Assembly: GCA_039810085.1 (NCBI GenBank)
Contig: JBDHWG010000002.1
Location: 1 to 64,000, forward strand
Source of the DNA: JBDHWG01 sp039810085
GTDB lineage: Bacteria > Chloroflexota > Anaerolineae > Epilineales > JAHCIE01
Direction of reading: 5' to 3'
Length of the DNA: 64,000 nucleotides
Shown: one piece after another, positions 1 to 8,892 of the stretch
Position numbering within the stretch: position 1 is the stretch's first letter
Layout: each line of letters starts with the position of its first letter
Program-made: the position numbers and the translations under genes
Notes under the pieces: model-generated
The model's input: the letters and a program-made list of their open reading frames with translations, nothing else
The model's database searches: none
What the model was told of the DNA's origin: nothing

Positions 1-110
1 GCTTTCGGCGTATTCTGGTGCGCTGGGACAAGAAGCCTGAACACTACATCGCCTTTCTGCACTTCGCCTGCGCCCTCATCGCCCTGCGCGCCGCAGGGTT
101 ATTCGGATAG
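1..110 (+). mobile_element. C-terminal fragment of an IS5-like DDE transposase (cut by window edge)
   Basis: The frame from base 3 reads FRRILVRWDKKPEHYIAF and ends in an alanine/leucine-rich tail closing with AAGLFG and a TAG at 108-110. This is the usual end of IS5-family transposases (RILVRW.KK...FLHFACALIA.RA). Only about 35 residues lie in the window, so the DDE catalytic residues cannot be checked and intactness is unknown. Immediately after the stop, 111-127 is a small inverted repeat (gctcta / tagagc, 5-nt loop) that could belong to the element's right end. No target duplication can be tested because the left end is outside the window. Confidence 0.75.
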
Positions 111-137
111 GCTCTAAGTAATAGAGCGAGACATACT

Positions 138-926
138 GTGAGACCTCGACCCAAACTAACGATTCAGCTCAAGAGCGCCCGCGAGATCGAGCACATGCGC
201 GAGTCGGGCCGCCTGGTCGCCGAGCTATACCAGGTTCTCAACATGGCCGTCAAGCCCGGCGTGCGCCTCAAGGAACTCGACGCGCTTGCCGAGAACCTGC
301 TGCGGGAGCGTGGCGCCGAGCCGCTGTATAAGGGCTACAAGGGCAGCCAGGCCAACCATCCGCCATTCCCCGGCGTCATCTGCGCCTCAGTCAACAACGA
401 GATTTGCCACGGCTTCCCGAATGAGCGCGTCCTGCGTGACGGGGACATCGTGGGCATCGACGTGGGCCTCAAGTACAAGGGGTGGTGCGGGGATGCGTGC
501 GTCACGTACGGCGTCGGCAAGCTCGCGCCGCAGACGCAGCGCCTGCTGGATGTGGCGAAAGCGTGTCTCGACGTGGGAATCAAGGCGGCGCGGACCGGCG
601 GGTTCCTGGGCGACATTGGCCGCGCCATCAACGACTACGCCGACAAGCAGCGTGTCTCGGTCGTGCGCGAGTGGGGCGGCCACGGCATCGGGCGGGTTCT
701 GCATGAGCCACTGGCCGTGCTGCACGTCCGACAGCCCCACCCGGGGCCGGAGCTGCGCCCCGGCATGACCTTCACCATCGAGCCGATGGTCAACCTGGGC
801 AAGCCCGACTGGGTGCTGCTGTCCGACGGGTGGACGGTGGTGACGAAGGACGGCTCACTGTCAGCGCAGTTTGAGCATACCATCGCCATCACCCCCCACG
901 GCCCGGAGATCCTCACCCTGCCGTGA
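138..926 (+). CDS. map: Type I methionine aminopeptidase
   Basis: Removes the N-terminal methionine from nascent proteins in the cytoplasm. The 262-residue protein has the usual single-domain (type I) length. All five metal ligands of the pita-bread fold are visible: D108 (in GIDVG), D119, H182 (GGHGIG), E215 (TIEPM) and E246 (QFEHT). The substrate-binding histidine H91 (NNEICHGFP) is also present. The start is a GTG at 138; the upstream ribosome-binding site is weak (GAGCGAG) and no better in-frame ATG exists before the conserved HMRESG segment. It stands alone, without the secY/adk/infA neighbours seen in many bacteria, so it could be one of several map paralogues. Confidence 0.95.
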   Translation: MRPRPKLTIQLKSAREIEHMRESGRLVAELYQVLNMAVKPGVRLKELDALAENLLRERGAEPLYKGYKGSQANHPPFPGVICASVNNEICHGFPNERVLRDGDIVGIDVGLKYKGWCGDACVTYGVGKLAPQTQRLLDVAKACLDVGIKAARTGGFLGDIGRAINDYADKQRVSVVREWGGHGIGRVLHEPLAVLHVRQPHPGPELRPGMTFTIEPMVNLGKPDWVLLSDGWTVVTKDGSLSAQFEHTIAITPHGPEILTLP

Positions 927-1013
927 GTAAGCACCCAGGCGCTTGCTGCACGACTTGGCTATGCGCTACGCCGTTGCTTGCAGCTCTCTCATTCGCATCA
1001 ATAGGAGGCCCCC

Positions 1014-2027
1014 ATGCAAACATGCTCGCTAGGCAGTGACGGTCTTGTCGTGTCCGCGCTCGGTCTCGGATGTATGGGAATGTCGCACGTGTACGGGCCG
1101 ACCGACGAATCTGAGAGCATTGCCACAATTCACGCGGCGCTGGACATGGGCATCAATCTGCTCGACACCGGCGACTTCTATGGAACAGGCCACAATGAGC
1201 TTCTGCTTCGTGAGGCCCTGGGCAGGGGGCGACGGGCGTCGGCTGTGCTGAGCGTCAAGTTCGGCGTGTTGCGCGACCCGGCAGGTGGCATGCTAGGCAT
1301 CGACTGTCGTCCGGCGGCGGTGAAAAGCTCGCTTGCCTATTCGTTGCGCCGCCTGGGGACAGACTATATCGATGTCTATCGTCCAGCGCGGCTTGATCCT
1401 GCGGTGCCAATCGAGGATACAATCGGCGCGATCGCGGATATGGTGAAGGCCGGCTACGTTCGGCATATCGGTCTCTCAGAAGTCGGCGTCGAGACTATAC
1501 GCCGCGCCCACACCGTTCACCCCATCACAGACTTGCAGATTGAGTACTCGCTGTTCTCGCGCGGCATTGAAGGGGCCATATTGCCGACTTGCCGCGAGCT
1601 TGGTATCGGCATAACGGCCTACGGCGTTCTGTCGCGTGGTCTGCTCAGCGGCCGCTGGTCGAAGGACCAGTCGCTGATGGCCCACGACTTTCGCAGTTCG
1701 GCCCCCCGCTTCATAGGTGACAACCTCGACCGCAATCTCGCGCTGGTCGAGGCGCTCCGGGTTATCGCCGATGAGAAGAATGCGACCGTCGCCCAGATCG
1801 CCGTTGCCTGGGTCGTGTCGCGCGGCGCGGACATCGTGCCGCTCATCGGCACACATCGAGCGGAGCGCCTGACCGAAGCGCTCGGCGCGCTCAACCTCCA
1901 CCTGACCCCCAACGACCTGGCGCGTATCGAGGAGGCAGTGCCGGCGGAATCCGTCGCTGGTGAGCGCTACAATACCCACGGAATGCGGGCATTGGACAGC
2001 GAACGCGGCCGGCCTTCCACTTCGTAG
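1014..2027 (+). CDS. Aldo/keto reductase family protein, atypical tetrad
   Basis: A 337-residue NADP-dependent oxidoreductase of the AKR fold (TIM barrel), YajO/Tas-like in length. It opens with LGLGCMGMS and DTGDFYG typical of the family. Catalytic Asp51, Tyr56 and Lys82 (SVKFG) are present. The tetrad histidine that normally sits in a YxxHRxD motif is replaced: here the segment is VYRPARLDP, so alanine 125 occupies that place. This RPARLD variant is known to me from a subgroup of bacterial AKRs; its substrate is unknown. The start is the ATG at 1014, preceded by AGGAGG at 1003-1008. It converges on livK with no spacer: the two stop codons abut as TAGCTA. Confidence 0.88.
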   Translation: MQTCSLGSDGLVVSALGLGCMGMSHVYGPTDESESIATIHAALDMGINLLDTGDFYGTGHNELLLREALGRGRRASAVLSVKFGVLRDPAGGMLGIDCRPAAVKSSLAYSLRRLGTDYIDVYRPARLDPAVPIEDTIGAIADMVKAGYVRHIGLSEVGVETIRRAHTVHPITDLQIEYSLFSRGIEGAILPTCRELGIGITAYGVLSRGLLSGRWSKDQSLMAHDFRSSAPRFIGDNLDRNLALVEALRVIADEKNATVAQIAVAWVVSRGADIVPLIGTHRAERLTEALGALNLHLTPNDLARIEEAVPAESVAGERYNTHGMRALDSERGRPSTS

Positions 2028-3374
2028 CTATTTTGGCGTCATGAAGTCGGAGATGGTGACGAACTTGCCGCCCTTGGCCTGCTGGAAGTAGGCGGCCTTC
2101 GCGCCGGAATGGTCCGTCGAGTTGTACGACAGGCTCGGCACCAGGCTGCCCTTGTAATCCTGTAGCGACTCCAACACCTTCAGGAAACCCTCGCGCGTCA
2201 GGTCCTTGCCCGCTTGCTTGAGCGCGTCCGTCGCAATCGTGGCGTAGGTGTAGCCGGTCTCGCTGAACCCGCCGATCTGCTCGTTGGGCGCGTACTTCTT
2301 CATGAAGTTCTGGTACTCGACAATCTTCGGGTTGCTCGTGTCGTCGAAGGCGGGCAGCCACGCCAGCAACAGTAGCCCCTCGATGCCGGGACCGGCGAGC
2401 TGGAACAGCGCCGGGTCGTTGATGACCGAGGAGGCGAGCAGGTTCGGCTTGAAGCCAATCTTGTCCATCTCGGCGATGATGCTCGCGCCCGGCTTCGGCA
2501 CGGCGTAGATGACGACGGTGTCCGCGCCCGTGCTCTGGAGCTTCAACGCCTGGGAACTGAAGTTGGTGTCCGACGGCTCGTAGGACACGCCGCTCGCCTC
2601 GCCCATGTTACGCTTCTTCAGCTCGGCGTTGACGGCGTCGAGACCTTCCTTGCCGAACGCGTCGTTCTGGTAGAACACCGCGATCTTCTTCGCGCTCAGC
2701 TTGTCCAGGGCGTACTGCGTTAGAAGTGTCGCCTCATTGGTGTAGTTCAGTTGCACCTGGAAGACGTTCGGCTTGACCGGCTTCGACATCAGGCCGGAGC
2801 CGGTGGACGGCGCGAGGTGCGGCACCTTGTTCTGCACCAGGTAGTCCATCACGGCCATGTTCTGCGCTGTGCCCAGGCCGCCGACCAGCGCGAAAACCTT
2901 GTCCTCCTCCACGAGCTTCTTGACCGCCGCCGTCGTCTTGGCGGGCTGGTAGCTGTCGTTCTCGTAGATGAAGCGGATCTTGCGCCCGTTGATGCCGCCG
3001 TCGTCGTTCACCTTCTTGAAGTAGGCGGCGATGGTGCGGTCGATGACGCCATAAGCGCCGGCCGGGCCGTCCTGCGGTCCCCAGCTCCCAATCACAATCT
3101 CAGTGTCCGTCACGCCCGGCGTCGAGCCGCTCGCTGCGGGCGCAGCCTTCGCCGCAGCCGGCGCAGCGGTTGCCTTGGGCGCTTCCGTCGCTTTGGGCGC
3201 TTCGGTTGCTTTCGGCGCTTCGGCAGCCTTCGCCACCGTTGGCGCTTCCGCCGCCTTCTGGGCCGGCGCGGGGGCAGCCGTGGGTGGCGCCGCTGAGCCA
3301 CACGCAGCCAGGGCGAGCGCCAGGGTTATCACGCCCACCACAAGCACAATCATCCGCCTAGATACGCGCATCAT
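2028..3374 (-). CDS. livK: Branched-chain amino-acid-type ABC transporter substrate-binding lipoprotein
   Basis: Extracytoplasmic receptor of the LivKHMGF-type importer (periplasmic-binding fold type I). Residues 1-25 form a lipoprotein signal peptide with lipobox LAAC (Cys25). Residues about 28-85 are a low-complexity Ala/Pro/Lys/Thr/Glu linker with repeated APKATE units that would lift the domain from the membrane. The ligand domain begins at VTDTEIVIGSWGPQDGP and contains family motifs such as KVNDDGGINGR and FALVGGLGTAQN. It is the last gene of the operon, 48 nt after livF. A very strong AGGAGGAGGG precedes the tandem ATG ATG start. The real ligand (branched-chain amino acids, amides, urea or aromatic acids) cannot be told from sequence. 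Confidence 0.93.
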   Translation of the reverse strand: MMRVSRRMIVLVVGVITLALALAACGSAAPPTAAPAPAQKAAEAPTVAKAAEAPKATEAPKATEAPKATAAPAAAKAAPAASGSTPGVTDTEIVIGSWGPQDGPAGAYGVIDRTIAAYFKKVNDDGGINGRKIRFIYENDSYQPAKTTAAVKKLVEEDKVFALVGGLGTAQNMAVMDYLVQNKVPHLAPSTGSGLMSKPVKPNVFQVQLNYTNEATLLTQYALDKLSAKKIAVFYQNDAFGKEGLDAVNAELKKRNMGEASGVSYEPSDTNFSSQALKLQSTGADTVVIYAVPKPGASIIAEMDKIGFKPNLLASSVINDPALFQLAGPGIEGLLLLAWLPAFDDTSNPKIVEYQNFMKKYAPNEQIGGFSETGYTYATIATDALKQAGKDLTREGFLKVLESLQDYKGSLVPSLSYNSTDHSGAKAAYFQQAKGGKFVTISDFMTPK

Positions 3375-3422
3375 AATCCCTCCTCCTGTTACCGAAGATC
3401 GTTCATTCCGCTGCGTGCCAGG

Positions 3423-4139
3423 TTACTGCCCCAGATACAGGCGCTGCACCTCCTTTCGCTGCCGCAGGTTGGCGCTCGTATCAGCCAGCGCCACGCGGCC
3501 CGTCTCCAAGACATAGCCGTAATCGGCGACGGATAGCGCCATGTTGACGTTCTGCTCGACCAGCAGAACCGTCGCGCCCGCCGCCCGAATCTCCTGGATG
3601 ATGTGGAAGATTTCGCGGATGAGCAGCGGCGCGAGACCCAGGGACGGCTCGTCGAGCAGCAGAAGCTTTGGGCGGCTCATCAGCGCCCGCCCAATAGACA
3701 GCATTTGCTGCTCGCCGCCGCTCAGCGTTCCCCCCAACTGCCTGGCGCGTTCCCGCAATCGTGGGAAACGCTCGAACACCATCTGCATGGACGCCTCGAC
3801 CGCCGCTCTGTCGCGCTGAGCATACGCGCCGAGACGCAGGTTCTCGTAGACCGTCAGTTCGGGGAAAATTTGTCGGCCCTCCGGGACGTGCGCCATGCCC
3901 TCGCGCACTAGGCGCTCAGCCGGCGCTCGGTTGGTCACTTGCCCGCCGAACTCCACCGTCCCCCGGGTCGCCCGCAGCAGCCCCGAGATAGCGCGCAGCG
4001 TCGTTGTCTTCCCCGCGCCGTTTGCGCCGAGCAGCGCCACGATGCTGCCTTCCGGTACGTCCAGGCTGACGCCGCGCAGAGCGCGGATGCGCCCGTAGTA
4101 CACTTCGAGGTCCTGTACGCGCAAGAGCGTCTGGGCCAT
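3423..4139 (-). CDS. livF: ABC importer ATP-binding protein LivF-type
   Basis: Cytoplasmic ATPase of the importer, 238 residues, the usual LivF length. It shows Walker A GANGAGKTT, the short signature LSGGEQQMLSIGRAL, Walker B LLLLDEPSLGLAP and the switch histidine region LLVEQNVNMAL. LLVEQN and the PEGRQIFPELTV segment are diagnostic for LivF rather than LivG. It starts at ATG 4139 behind GAGGAGG, 3 nt after the livG stop, so the two are probably translationally coupled. It pairs with LivG as a heterodimer on the LivHM permease. Confidence 0.95.
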   Translation of the reverse strand: MAQTLLRVQDLEVYYGRIRALRGVSLDVPEGSIVALLGANGAGKTTTLRAISGLLRATRGTVEFGGQVTNRAPAERLVREGMAHVPEGRQIFPELTVYENLRLGAYAQRDRAAVEASMQMVFERFPRLRERARQLGGTLSGGEQQMLSIGRALMSRPKLLLLDEPSLGLAPLLIREIFHIIQEIRAAGATVLLVEQNVNMALSVADYGYVLETGRVALADTSANLRQRKEVQRLYLGQ

Positions 4140-4142
4140 GCC

Positions 4143-4937
4143 TTACTTCGCCTCCTCGCCCAGGTACGCCTCGATGACCGCCGGGTCGCGCTGAATCTGG
4201 GCCGGCGTTCCCTCCGCAATCTTGCGACCGAAGTCCAGCACGACGAGGCGGTCGCACAGCCCCATCACCATCGACATGTCGTGCTCCACCAGCAGCATGC
4301 TCACGCCGAAGGACTCGCGGATGTGGCGCAGCGTCTCCGTCAACTCGCCCGTCTCCCCGGTATCCGCGCCCGCCGCCGGCTCGTCCAGCAGCAGCAGCCG
4401 GGGGCGCGAGACCAGCGCCCGCGCCAGCTCGACCTTCTTCTGGATGCCGAACGGCAAGCTCGACACGGGGCGGTCGCGGTACGGCTCCAGGTCGAGGATA
4501 TCCAGGACGAACTCGGCGTGCTCCGTAGCCGTCGCATCCTGGCGGCGCGCGCCCGGCAGGCCCAGGCCGTCGGCAAACAGCCCCCTCGTCATCCGGGTGT
4601 GTTGCCCAACCAACAGGTTGTCCAGCGTCGTCATGTGGCGGAAAAGCTCCACGTTCTGGAACGTGCGCGCAATGCCGTAGCGAATGATGGCGTGCGGTGG
4701 AACGCGGGTGATGTCGTGGGGCGTGCGGCCAGTCGGGGTCGGGGTGTAAACGACGATGCGGCCGGCCGTCGGCGTGTAGAAGCGGCTGATGCAATTGAAG
4801 ACCGTCGTCTTCCCCGCGCCATTCGGGCCAATCAGCCCCACAATCTCACCATCGCATACGGTGAGGTCCAGGTCCTGCACGGCGACGAGACCGCCGAAGC
4901 GCATCGTCAGCCCGCGCACTTCGAGCAATGGTTCCAC
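4143..4937 (-). CDS. livG: ABC importer ATP-binding protein LivG-type
   Basis: Second cytoplasmic ATPase of the importer, 264 residues. It carries Walker A GPNGAGKTTVFN, a LivG-specific insert ending in ARTFQNVELF, signature LPFGIQKKVELARAL (first Ser replaced, as is common in LivG), Walker B LLLLDEPAAG and LLVEHDMSMVM. The start is a GTG at 4937 beside AAGGG, 4 nt after the livM stop. The C-terminus AYLGEEAK is typical. Confidence 0.95.
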   Translation of the reverse strand: MEPLLEVRGLTMRFGGLVAVQDLDLTVCDGEIVGLIGPNGAGKTTVFNCISRFYTPTAGRIVVYTPTPTGRTPHDITRVPPHAIIRYGIARTFQNVELFRHMTTLDNLLVGQHTRMTRGLFADGLGLPGARRQDATATEHAEFVLDILDLEPYRDRPVSSLPFGIQKKVELARALVSRPRLLLLDEPAAGADTGETGELTETLRHIRESFGVSMLLVEHDMSMVMGLCDRLVVLDFGRKIAEGTPAQIQRDPAVIEAYLGEEAK

Positions 4938-4941
4938 GCGC

Positions 4942-5961
4942 TTAGCCCTTCACCACCGATGGCTGCCCCGCCATCTCCGGCGCTTTCACGCGACGCGCGC
5001 GGTAGCTCCGCCAGGCCCCGGCGATGCCACGCGGCATGAAGATAACCGTCAGAATGAGGATGACTCCGAACACGAGGACGTACAGGTTCTTGTATTCCTC
5101 GACCAGGGGCAGACGCGTCAAGACGTTGGGCAGCGCCGTCAGCACCGCCGCGCCGAGGAGCGAGCCTTCTATAGCGCCCAGACCGCCCACGACGACCATT
5201 GTCAGGAACTCGATGGACAGGAACAGGGTGAAATCCTCTGGGCCAATCCCCTTGAGCAGATAAGCGTACAGGCAGCCCGCGACGCCTGCGTAGGCGGCGC
5301 TCACGGCGAACGCCAGCGTCTTGTAGCGGATCAGGCTGACACCCATTGCCTGGGCTGCCAGCTCGCTGTCGCGAATAGCGATGAACGCTCGCCCCGTCCG
5401 GCTCTTGACGAGCCGCGCCGCAAACAGCGTCAGCAGCGCCACCGCGACCAGCGCGACGTAGTAGAACTGGCTATCCGTGGCGAATGGCACGCCCAACACA
5501 TCAGCGGGCGGAATGCTGTGCAAGCCGGACGAGCCGCCCGTCCACGTATCCTGCCAGATGATGAGCTGTGGGACGGCCAGGCCGAAGCCGAGGGTGACCA
5601 CAGCGAGATACGGCCCCGTCAGGCGCAGGGCGGGCAGGCCCAGTAAGTATCCTACAGCGGCTGAGACAATGGCGGCGGCGGGCAGGGTCAGCGCGAACGG
5701 CCAGCCCCATGCTGTCGCCAGAATGGCCGCCACATAGGCGCCAATCGCCATGAAGCCCGCTTGCCCGAGCGAGAACTGCCCGGCGTAGCCAATGAGAAGG
5801 TTGAGGCCGAGCGCCACAATGGCGTAGATGAACGCTAGGGCCACCAGGTAGAGAACGTAGCCACTCGCCAGGCCGGGGATAAGCGCCAGCAGCGCCGGCA
5901 GCGCCAGCGCGACGGCCACGAGAAGGAGCCACGGCCAGGCGGCCGCGAGCGAGCGCCCCAT
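4942..5961 (-). CDS. livM: ABC importer permease LivM-type
   Basis: Inner-membrane permease subunit with about nine or ten predicted helices and the motif GLNLLIGYAGQFSLGQAGFM, characteristic of LivM. The same frame is open upstream to 6183, but that part is Ser/Arg-rich and antiparallel in composition to the overlapping livH gene. I therefore place the start at ATG 5961, 4 nt after the livH stop, giving 339 residues, the normal LivM length. The Shine-Dalgarno is weak, consistent with translational coupling to livH. Confidence 0.93.
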   Translation of the reverse strand: MGRSLAAAWPWLLLVAVALALPALLALIPGLASGYVLYLVALAFIYAIVALGLNLLIGYAGQFSLGQAGFMAIGAYVAAILATAWGWPFALTLPAAAIVSAAVGYLLGLPALRLTGPYLAVVTLGFGLAVPQLIIWQDTWTGGSSGLHSIPPADVLGVPFATDSQFYYVALVAVALLTLFAARLVKSRTGRAFIAIRDSELAAQAMGVSLIRYKTLAFAVSAAYAGVAGCLYAYLLKGIGPEDFTLFLSIEFLTMVVVGGLGAIEGSLLGAAVLTALPNVLTRLPLVEEYKNLYVLVFGVILILTVIFMPRGIAGAWRSYRARRVKAPEMAGQPSVVKG

Positions 5962-5965
5962 GCGC

Positions 5966-6853
5966 CTACACTTTCTTGACCGTGCGCCCGCCCAGCAGGC
6001 CGCGCGGCCGAATGACCAGCACAAGAACGATGATGGCAAAGGCGATGGTGGTGCGCAGCTGGGGCGCGAAGAAGCCCGCGACGCTCGAGATGATGCCGAG
6101 TAATAGGCCACCGACGACGGAGCCGGGCAGGCTGGTGACGCCGCCCAGCACCGCCGCCGCGAAGGCGTAGAGGATAACGTCACCCATCATGTTGGGGTCC
6201 AGGTAATTCAGGGGTGCGATGAAGATGCCCGTGACCGCCGCCAGCGCCGTTCCGACAGCCCAGCCCAGCGCCTTGATACGCCCGACGGAGATGCCCATCA
6301 GCCGCGCCGCCACCTGGTTTTGGGCCACGGCGCGCATGGCGACGCCAACCAGGGTGTAACGGAAGAACAGGTACAGGCCGATCATCAGCACCGCCATGAC
6401 CACCAAGATGAGGGCGTTGATGCGGCTCAGCACCAAGCCTGCCAGGCGCAGCGCCGGGCCGCTGATGGGCGCCGGGAACGGGCGCGTCTCGTAGCCCCAC
6501 AACGTTCCGGCCAGGCCGACGAGGAGGACGCCGATGCCGACGGTCAGAATGACCGGGTTGAGCGGCGACGTGTTCTCGACAGGGCGTACAATGAATCGCT
6601 CGACGAGCGCGCCCAGGATGCCGGCAAAGACGAGGGTGAGGATGAAGGCGAGAATGAACGGGAGCTGGAACGCTGTAATGAGGAAGAAGGCGACGAAGGC
6701 GCTGACCATGCCCAGCTCACCCTGGGCAAAGTTGATGATGTCGGTGATCTTGTAGATGAGCACCAGCCCGAACGCCGCCAGGGCGTACAGGCTGCCCAGC
6801 GCCAGGCCATTGACGATCAACTGCCCCCACGGCAGGGTAGCGAGCGCCTCCAT
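5966..6853 (-). CDS. livH: ABC importer permease LivH-type
   Basis: Inner-membrane permease of 295 residues. It contains the family segments LGSLYALAAFGLVLIYK near the N-terminus, INFAQGELGM, and a C-terminal RPRGLLGGR motif. ATG 6853 is preceded by GAGGATG. It is the first liv gene; the operon order livH-livM-livG-livF-livK is compact (4, 4, 3, 48 nt). The acyl-CoA synthetase lies 241 nt upstream on the same strand, separated by a 121-bp repeat, so they may share the promoter at 8.8 kb or have separate ones. The pairing with an acyl-CoA ligase suggests uptake and activation of a carboxylic acid, but this is inference. Confidence 0.93.
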   Translation of the reverse strand: MEALATLPWGQLIVNGLALGSLYALAAFGLVLIYKITDIINFAQGELGMVSAFVAFFLITAFQLPFILAFILTLVFAGILGALVERFIVRPVENTSPLNPVILTVGIGVLLVGLAGTLWGYETRPFPAPISGPALRLAGLVLSRINALILVVMAVLMIGLYLFFRYTLVGVAMRAVAQNQVAARLMGISVGRIKALGWAVGTALAAVTGIFIAPLNYLDPNMMGDVILYAFAAAVLGGVTSLPGSVVGGLLLGIISSVAGFFAPQLRTTIAFAIIVLVLVIRPRGLLGGRTVKKV

Positions 6854-6931
6854 ACGGTCATCCTCACACTGAGTCTATCTGATATACCGTCCGCTTCCCC
6901 TCTACGTTTTTGCTAAGACACGCTCTGCGAT

Positions 6932-7052
6932 GTCACTGCGAGGAGGGCAATAGGACGACGAAGCAGTCTCGCGCCAGGTGAACGACACGCTACAACCGTC
7001 TAGAGCATATATCGCAAGGGCGGGGGATTGCTTCGCGTTCGCTCGCAATGAC
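6932..7052. repeat. 121-bp inverted-repeat element, copy 1
   Basis: This begins gtcactgcgagg and ends ctcgcaatgac, so the ends form an 11-bp terminal inverted repeat with one mismatch. Internal segments gaagcagtc and gattgcttc also pair. A second copy of exactly the same length lies at 39772-39892, with the same ends and a diverged centre. There is no coding capacity. It occupies the livH/acyl-CoA synthetase intergenic space. It resembles a REP/BIME-like or MITE-like dispersed element. Confidence 0.85.
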
Positions 7053-7094
7053 ATCTTGACGGCGTTTTCTAGGTGAATAACCTCGCCTTTACGC

Positions 7095-8744
7095 TCAGTG
7101 GATGCGCTTCTCTTGCCCGCTCCACTCCTGCTCGCGCAGGCGGAACTTCTGGACCTTGCCCGTCGAGGTTTTGGGCAACTCGCCAAACGTGACCGACTTC
7201 GGCGTCTTGAACCCGGCCAGGCGTTCGCGGCAGAAGGCGATCAACTCCGCCTCGGTCAGCTCGTGGTCCGGCTTGAGCGTCACGAATGCCTTCGGCACTT
7301 CGCCCCACACCGGATGCGGCACGGCAATGACCGCCACCTCCATCACCGACGGATGCTGAGCGATGGCCTGCTCGACCTCGATGGTCGAGATGTTCTCGCC
7401 GCCACTGATGATGATGTCCTTCTTGCGGTCGCGCAGTTCGATGTAGCCGTCGGGGTGCATCACCGCCAGGTCGCCGCTGTGGAACCACCCGCCTGCAAAC
7501 GCCCGCGCGGTCGCCCCTGGATCGGCGTAGTAGCCCTTCATGACGTTGTTGCCACGCATGATGACCTCGCCCATCGTCGCCGCATCCGCCGGCACGTCGT
7601 GCATCTCGTCGTCCACCACGCGCATCTCGGCGGCGTGAATGTACGGCACGCCCTGGCGCGCCTTGAGACGCGCCTGCTCGGCCAGCGGCAGATCGTCCCA
7701 CTGGCGCTGCCACTCGCAGATGCTATGCGGCCCATAGGTCTCGGTAAGGCCGTAGACGTGGGTAATCTGCGCCCCCAGCCCCTCCACCGCCTGGATAATC
7801 GTCGGCGACGGCGGAGCGCCCGCCGTGACGACGCGCAGCGGCCCCGTCAGCGCCAGGTCTTTGATGGCCGGGCTATTCACGAGCATGATGAGCACGGTCG
7901 GCGCGCCGCAGAAGTGAGTCACGCCCTCGTCCTGGATCAGCCGCACCACGACGGTCGGGTCGATCTTGCGCAGGCAGACATTCGTACCGCCGACGCCAAT
8001 CACGCCCCAGGTGAAGCACCAGCCATTGCAGTGGAACATGGGCAGCGTCCACAGGTAGACCGTGTCGCTGTTCATCCCGACTTCCAACCCCTCGCCGATG
8101 GCGTTGAGGTACGCGCCGTGGTGGCTGTACATCACGCCTTTCGGTCGGCCCGTCGTGCCGCTAGTGTAGTTGATGGTAATAGTGTCCTTCTCCGAGTCGA
8201 GCCACCACTCCACCCTGTCCGGGCTGCCAGTCGCCAGGAACGCCTCGTAGTCCTGGCCCGGCAGGCGGATGCCCGGCGCCCCTGCCTGGGCATCGACGAT
8301 GGAGATGACAGCCTCTAGCGTAGGGATGCTGGTATAGGTCGCGGCGACGGCGGGCGCAAGCTCGGTATCCACAAATAGGAACTTCGCGCCGGAGTGCTCC
8401 AGGATATACTCAATCTCGTCGGCGGTCAGCCGCGTGTTGATGGCGACCAGGACGCCACCGGCGAGCGGCACGCCGAAGTGGGCTTCGAGCATCGGCGGAA
8501 TATTTGGGCAGAGGAAAGCGACGCGGTCGCCCTTCTGCAGGCCCGCCGCGCGCAGGGCGCTGGCGAGGCGGCGCACGCGCGCCCCGAACTCGGGATATGT
8601 GAAACGCTGGTCGCCGTAGACGACGGCGGCCTTCTCGCGGAAGACATACTCACTGCGCTCGAGCAGGCTGAGCGGGGTCAGCGGGGCCAGCCAGACTTCC
8701 TCGAACGTGCTCTCCGTTGTGGGCATCCCAACGGTTGTCGCCAT
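7095..8744 (-). CDS. AMP-forming acyl-CoA synthetase
   Basis: Activates a carboxylic acid to its CoA thioester through an acyl-adenylate (ANL superfamily), 549 residues. Motifs seen in order: nucleotide loop TSGTTGRPKGVMYSH, the A5-like VYGLTETYGP, the hinge HSGDLAVMHPDGYIELRDRKKDII, the SGGEN motif, and the adenylation lysine in PKTSTGKVQKF near the C-terminus. The long-side-chain variant with WTLPMFHCNGW resembles medium-chain/aromatic acyl-CoA ligases (AlkK/FadD3-like). The start is ATG 8744 with AGGAGG 10 nt upstream; in-frame codons further upstream (to 8783) have no site. It probably opens a transcription unit continuing into livHMGFK. Confidence 0.93.
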   Translation of the reverse strand: MATTVGMPTTESTFEEVWLAPLTPLSLLERSEYVFREKAAVVYGDQRFTYPEFGARVRRLASALRAAGLQKGDRVAFLCPNIPPMLEAHFGVPLAGGVLVAINTRLTADEIEYILEHSGAKFLFVDTELAPAVAATYTSIPTLEAVISIVDAQAGAPGIRLPGQDYEAFLATGSPDRVEWWLDSEKDTITINYTSGTTGRPKGVMYSHHGAYLNAIGEGLEVGMNSDTVYLWTLPMFHCNGWCFTWGVIGVGGTNVCLRKIDPTVVVRLIQDEGVTHFCGAPTVLIMLVNSPAIKDLALTGPLRVVTAGAPPSPTIIQAVEGLGAQITHVYGLTETYGPHSICEWQRQWDDLPLAEQARLKARQGVPYIHAAEMRVVDDEMHDVPADAATMGEVIMRGNNVMKGYYADPGATARAFAGGWFHSGDLAVMHPDGYIELRDRKKDIIISGGENISTIEVEQAIAQHPSVMEVAVIAVPHPVWGEVPKAFVTLKPDHELTEAELIAFCRERLAGFKTPKSVTFGELPKTSTGKVQKFRLREQEWSGQEKRIH

Positions 8745-8812
8745 GCGTCCTGTACCTCCTGGAAATAACGGCAAACCCTTCATCGACGCGGCTGTGTTGC
8801 AATCGTGGCGCG

Positions 8813-8840
8813 ATTATAGCACGACCGCGCCCGTTGTCAA
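8813..8840 (-). promoter_or_regulatory. Consensus sigma70 promoter for the acyl-CoA synthetase
   Basis: On the minus strand: TTGACA (8840-8835), 16-nt spacer, TATAAT (8818-8813). Both hexamers are perfect. Predicted transcript start is near 8806, giving a leader of about 62 nt. Confidence 0.85.
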
Positions 8841-8892
8841 CTGACGCAGAGGGAAGTGGTGTTACGTTAATGAAGGAGGCAGCTGGGCCGAG

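Noticed and set aside
4942..6183. Longer LivM with 74 extra N-terminal residues
   Set aside because: The extra part overlaps livH and is Ser/Arg-rich shadow; ATG 5961 gives the normal family length.
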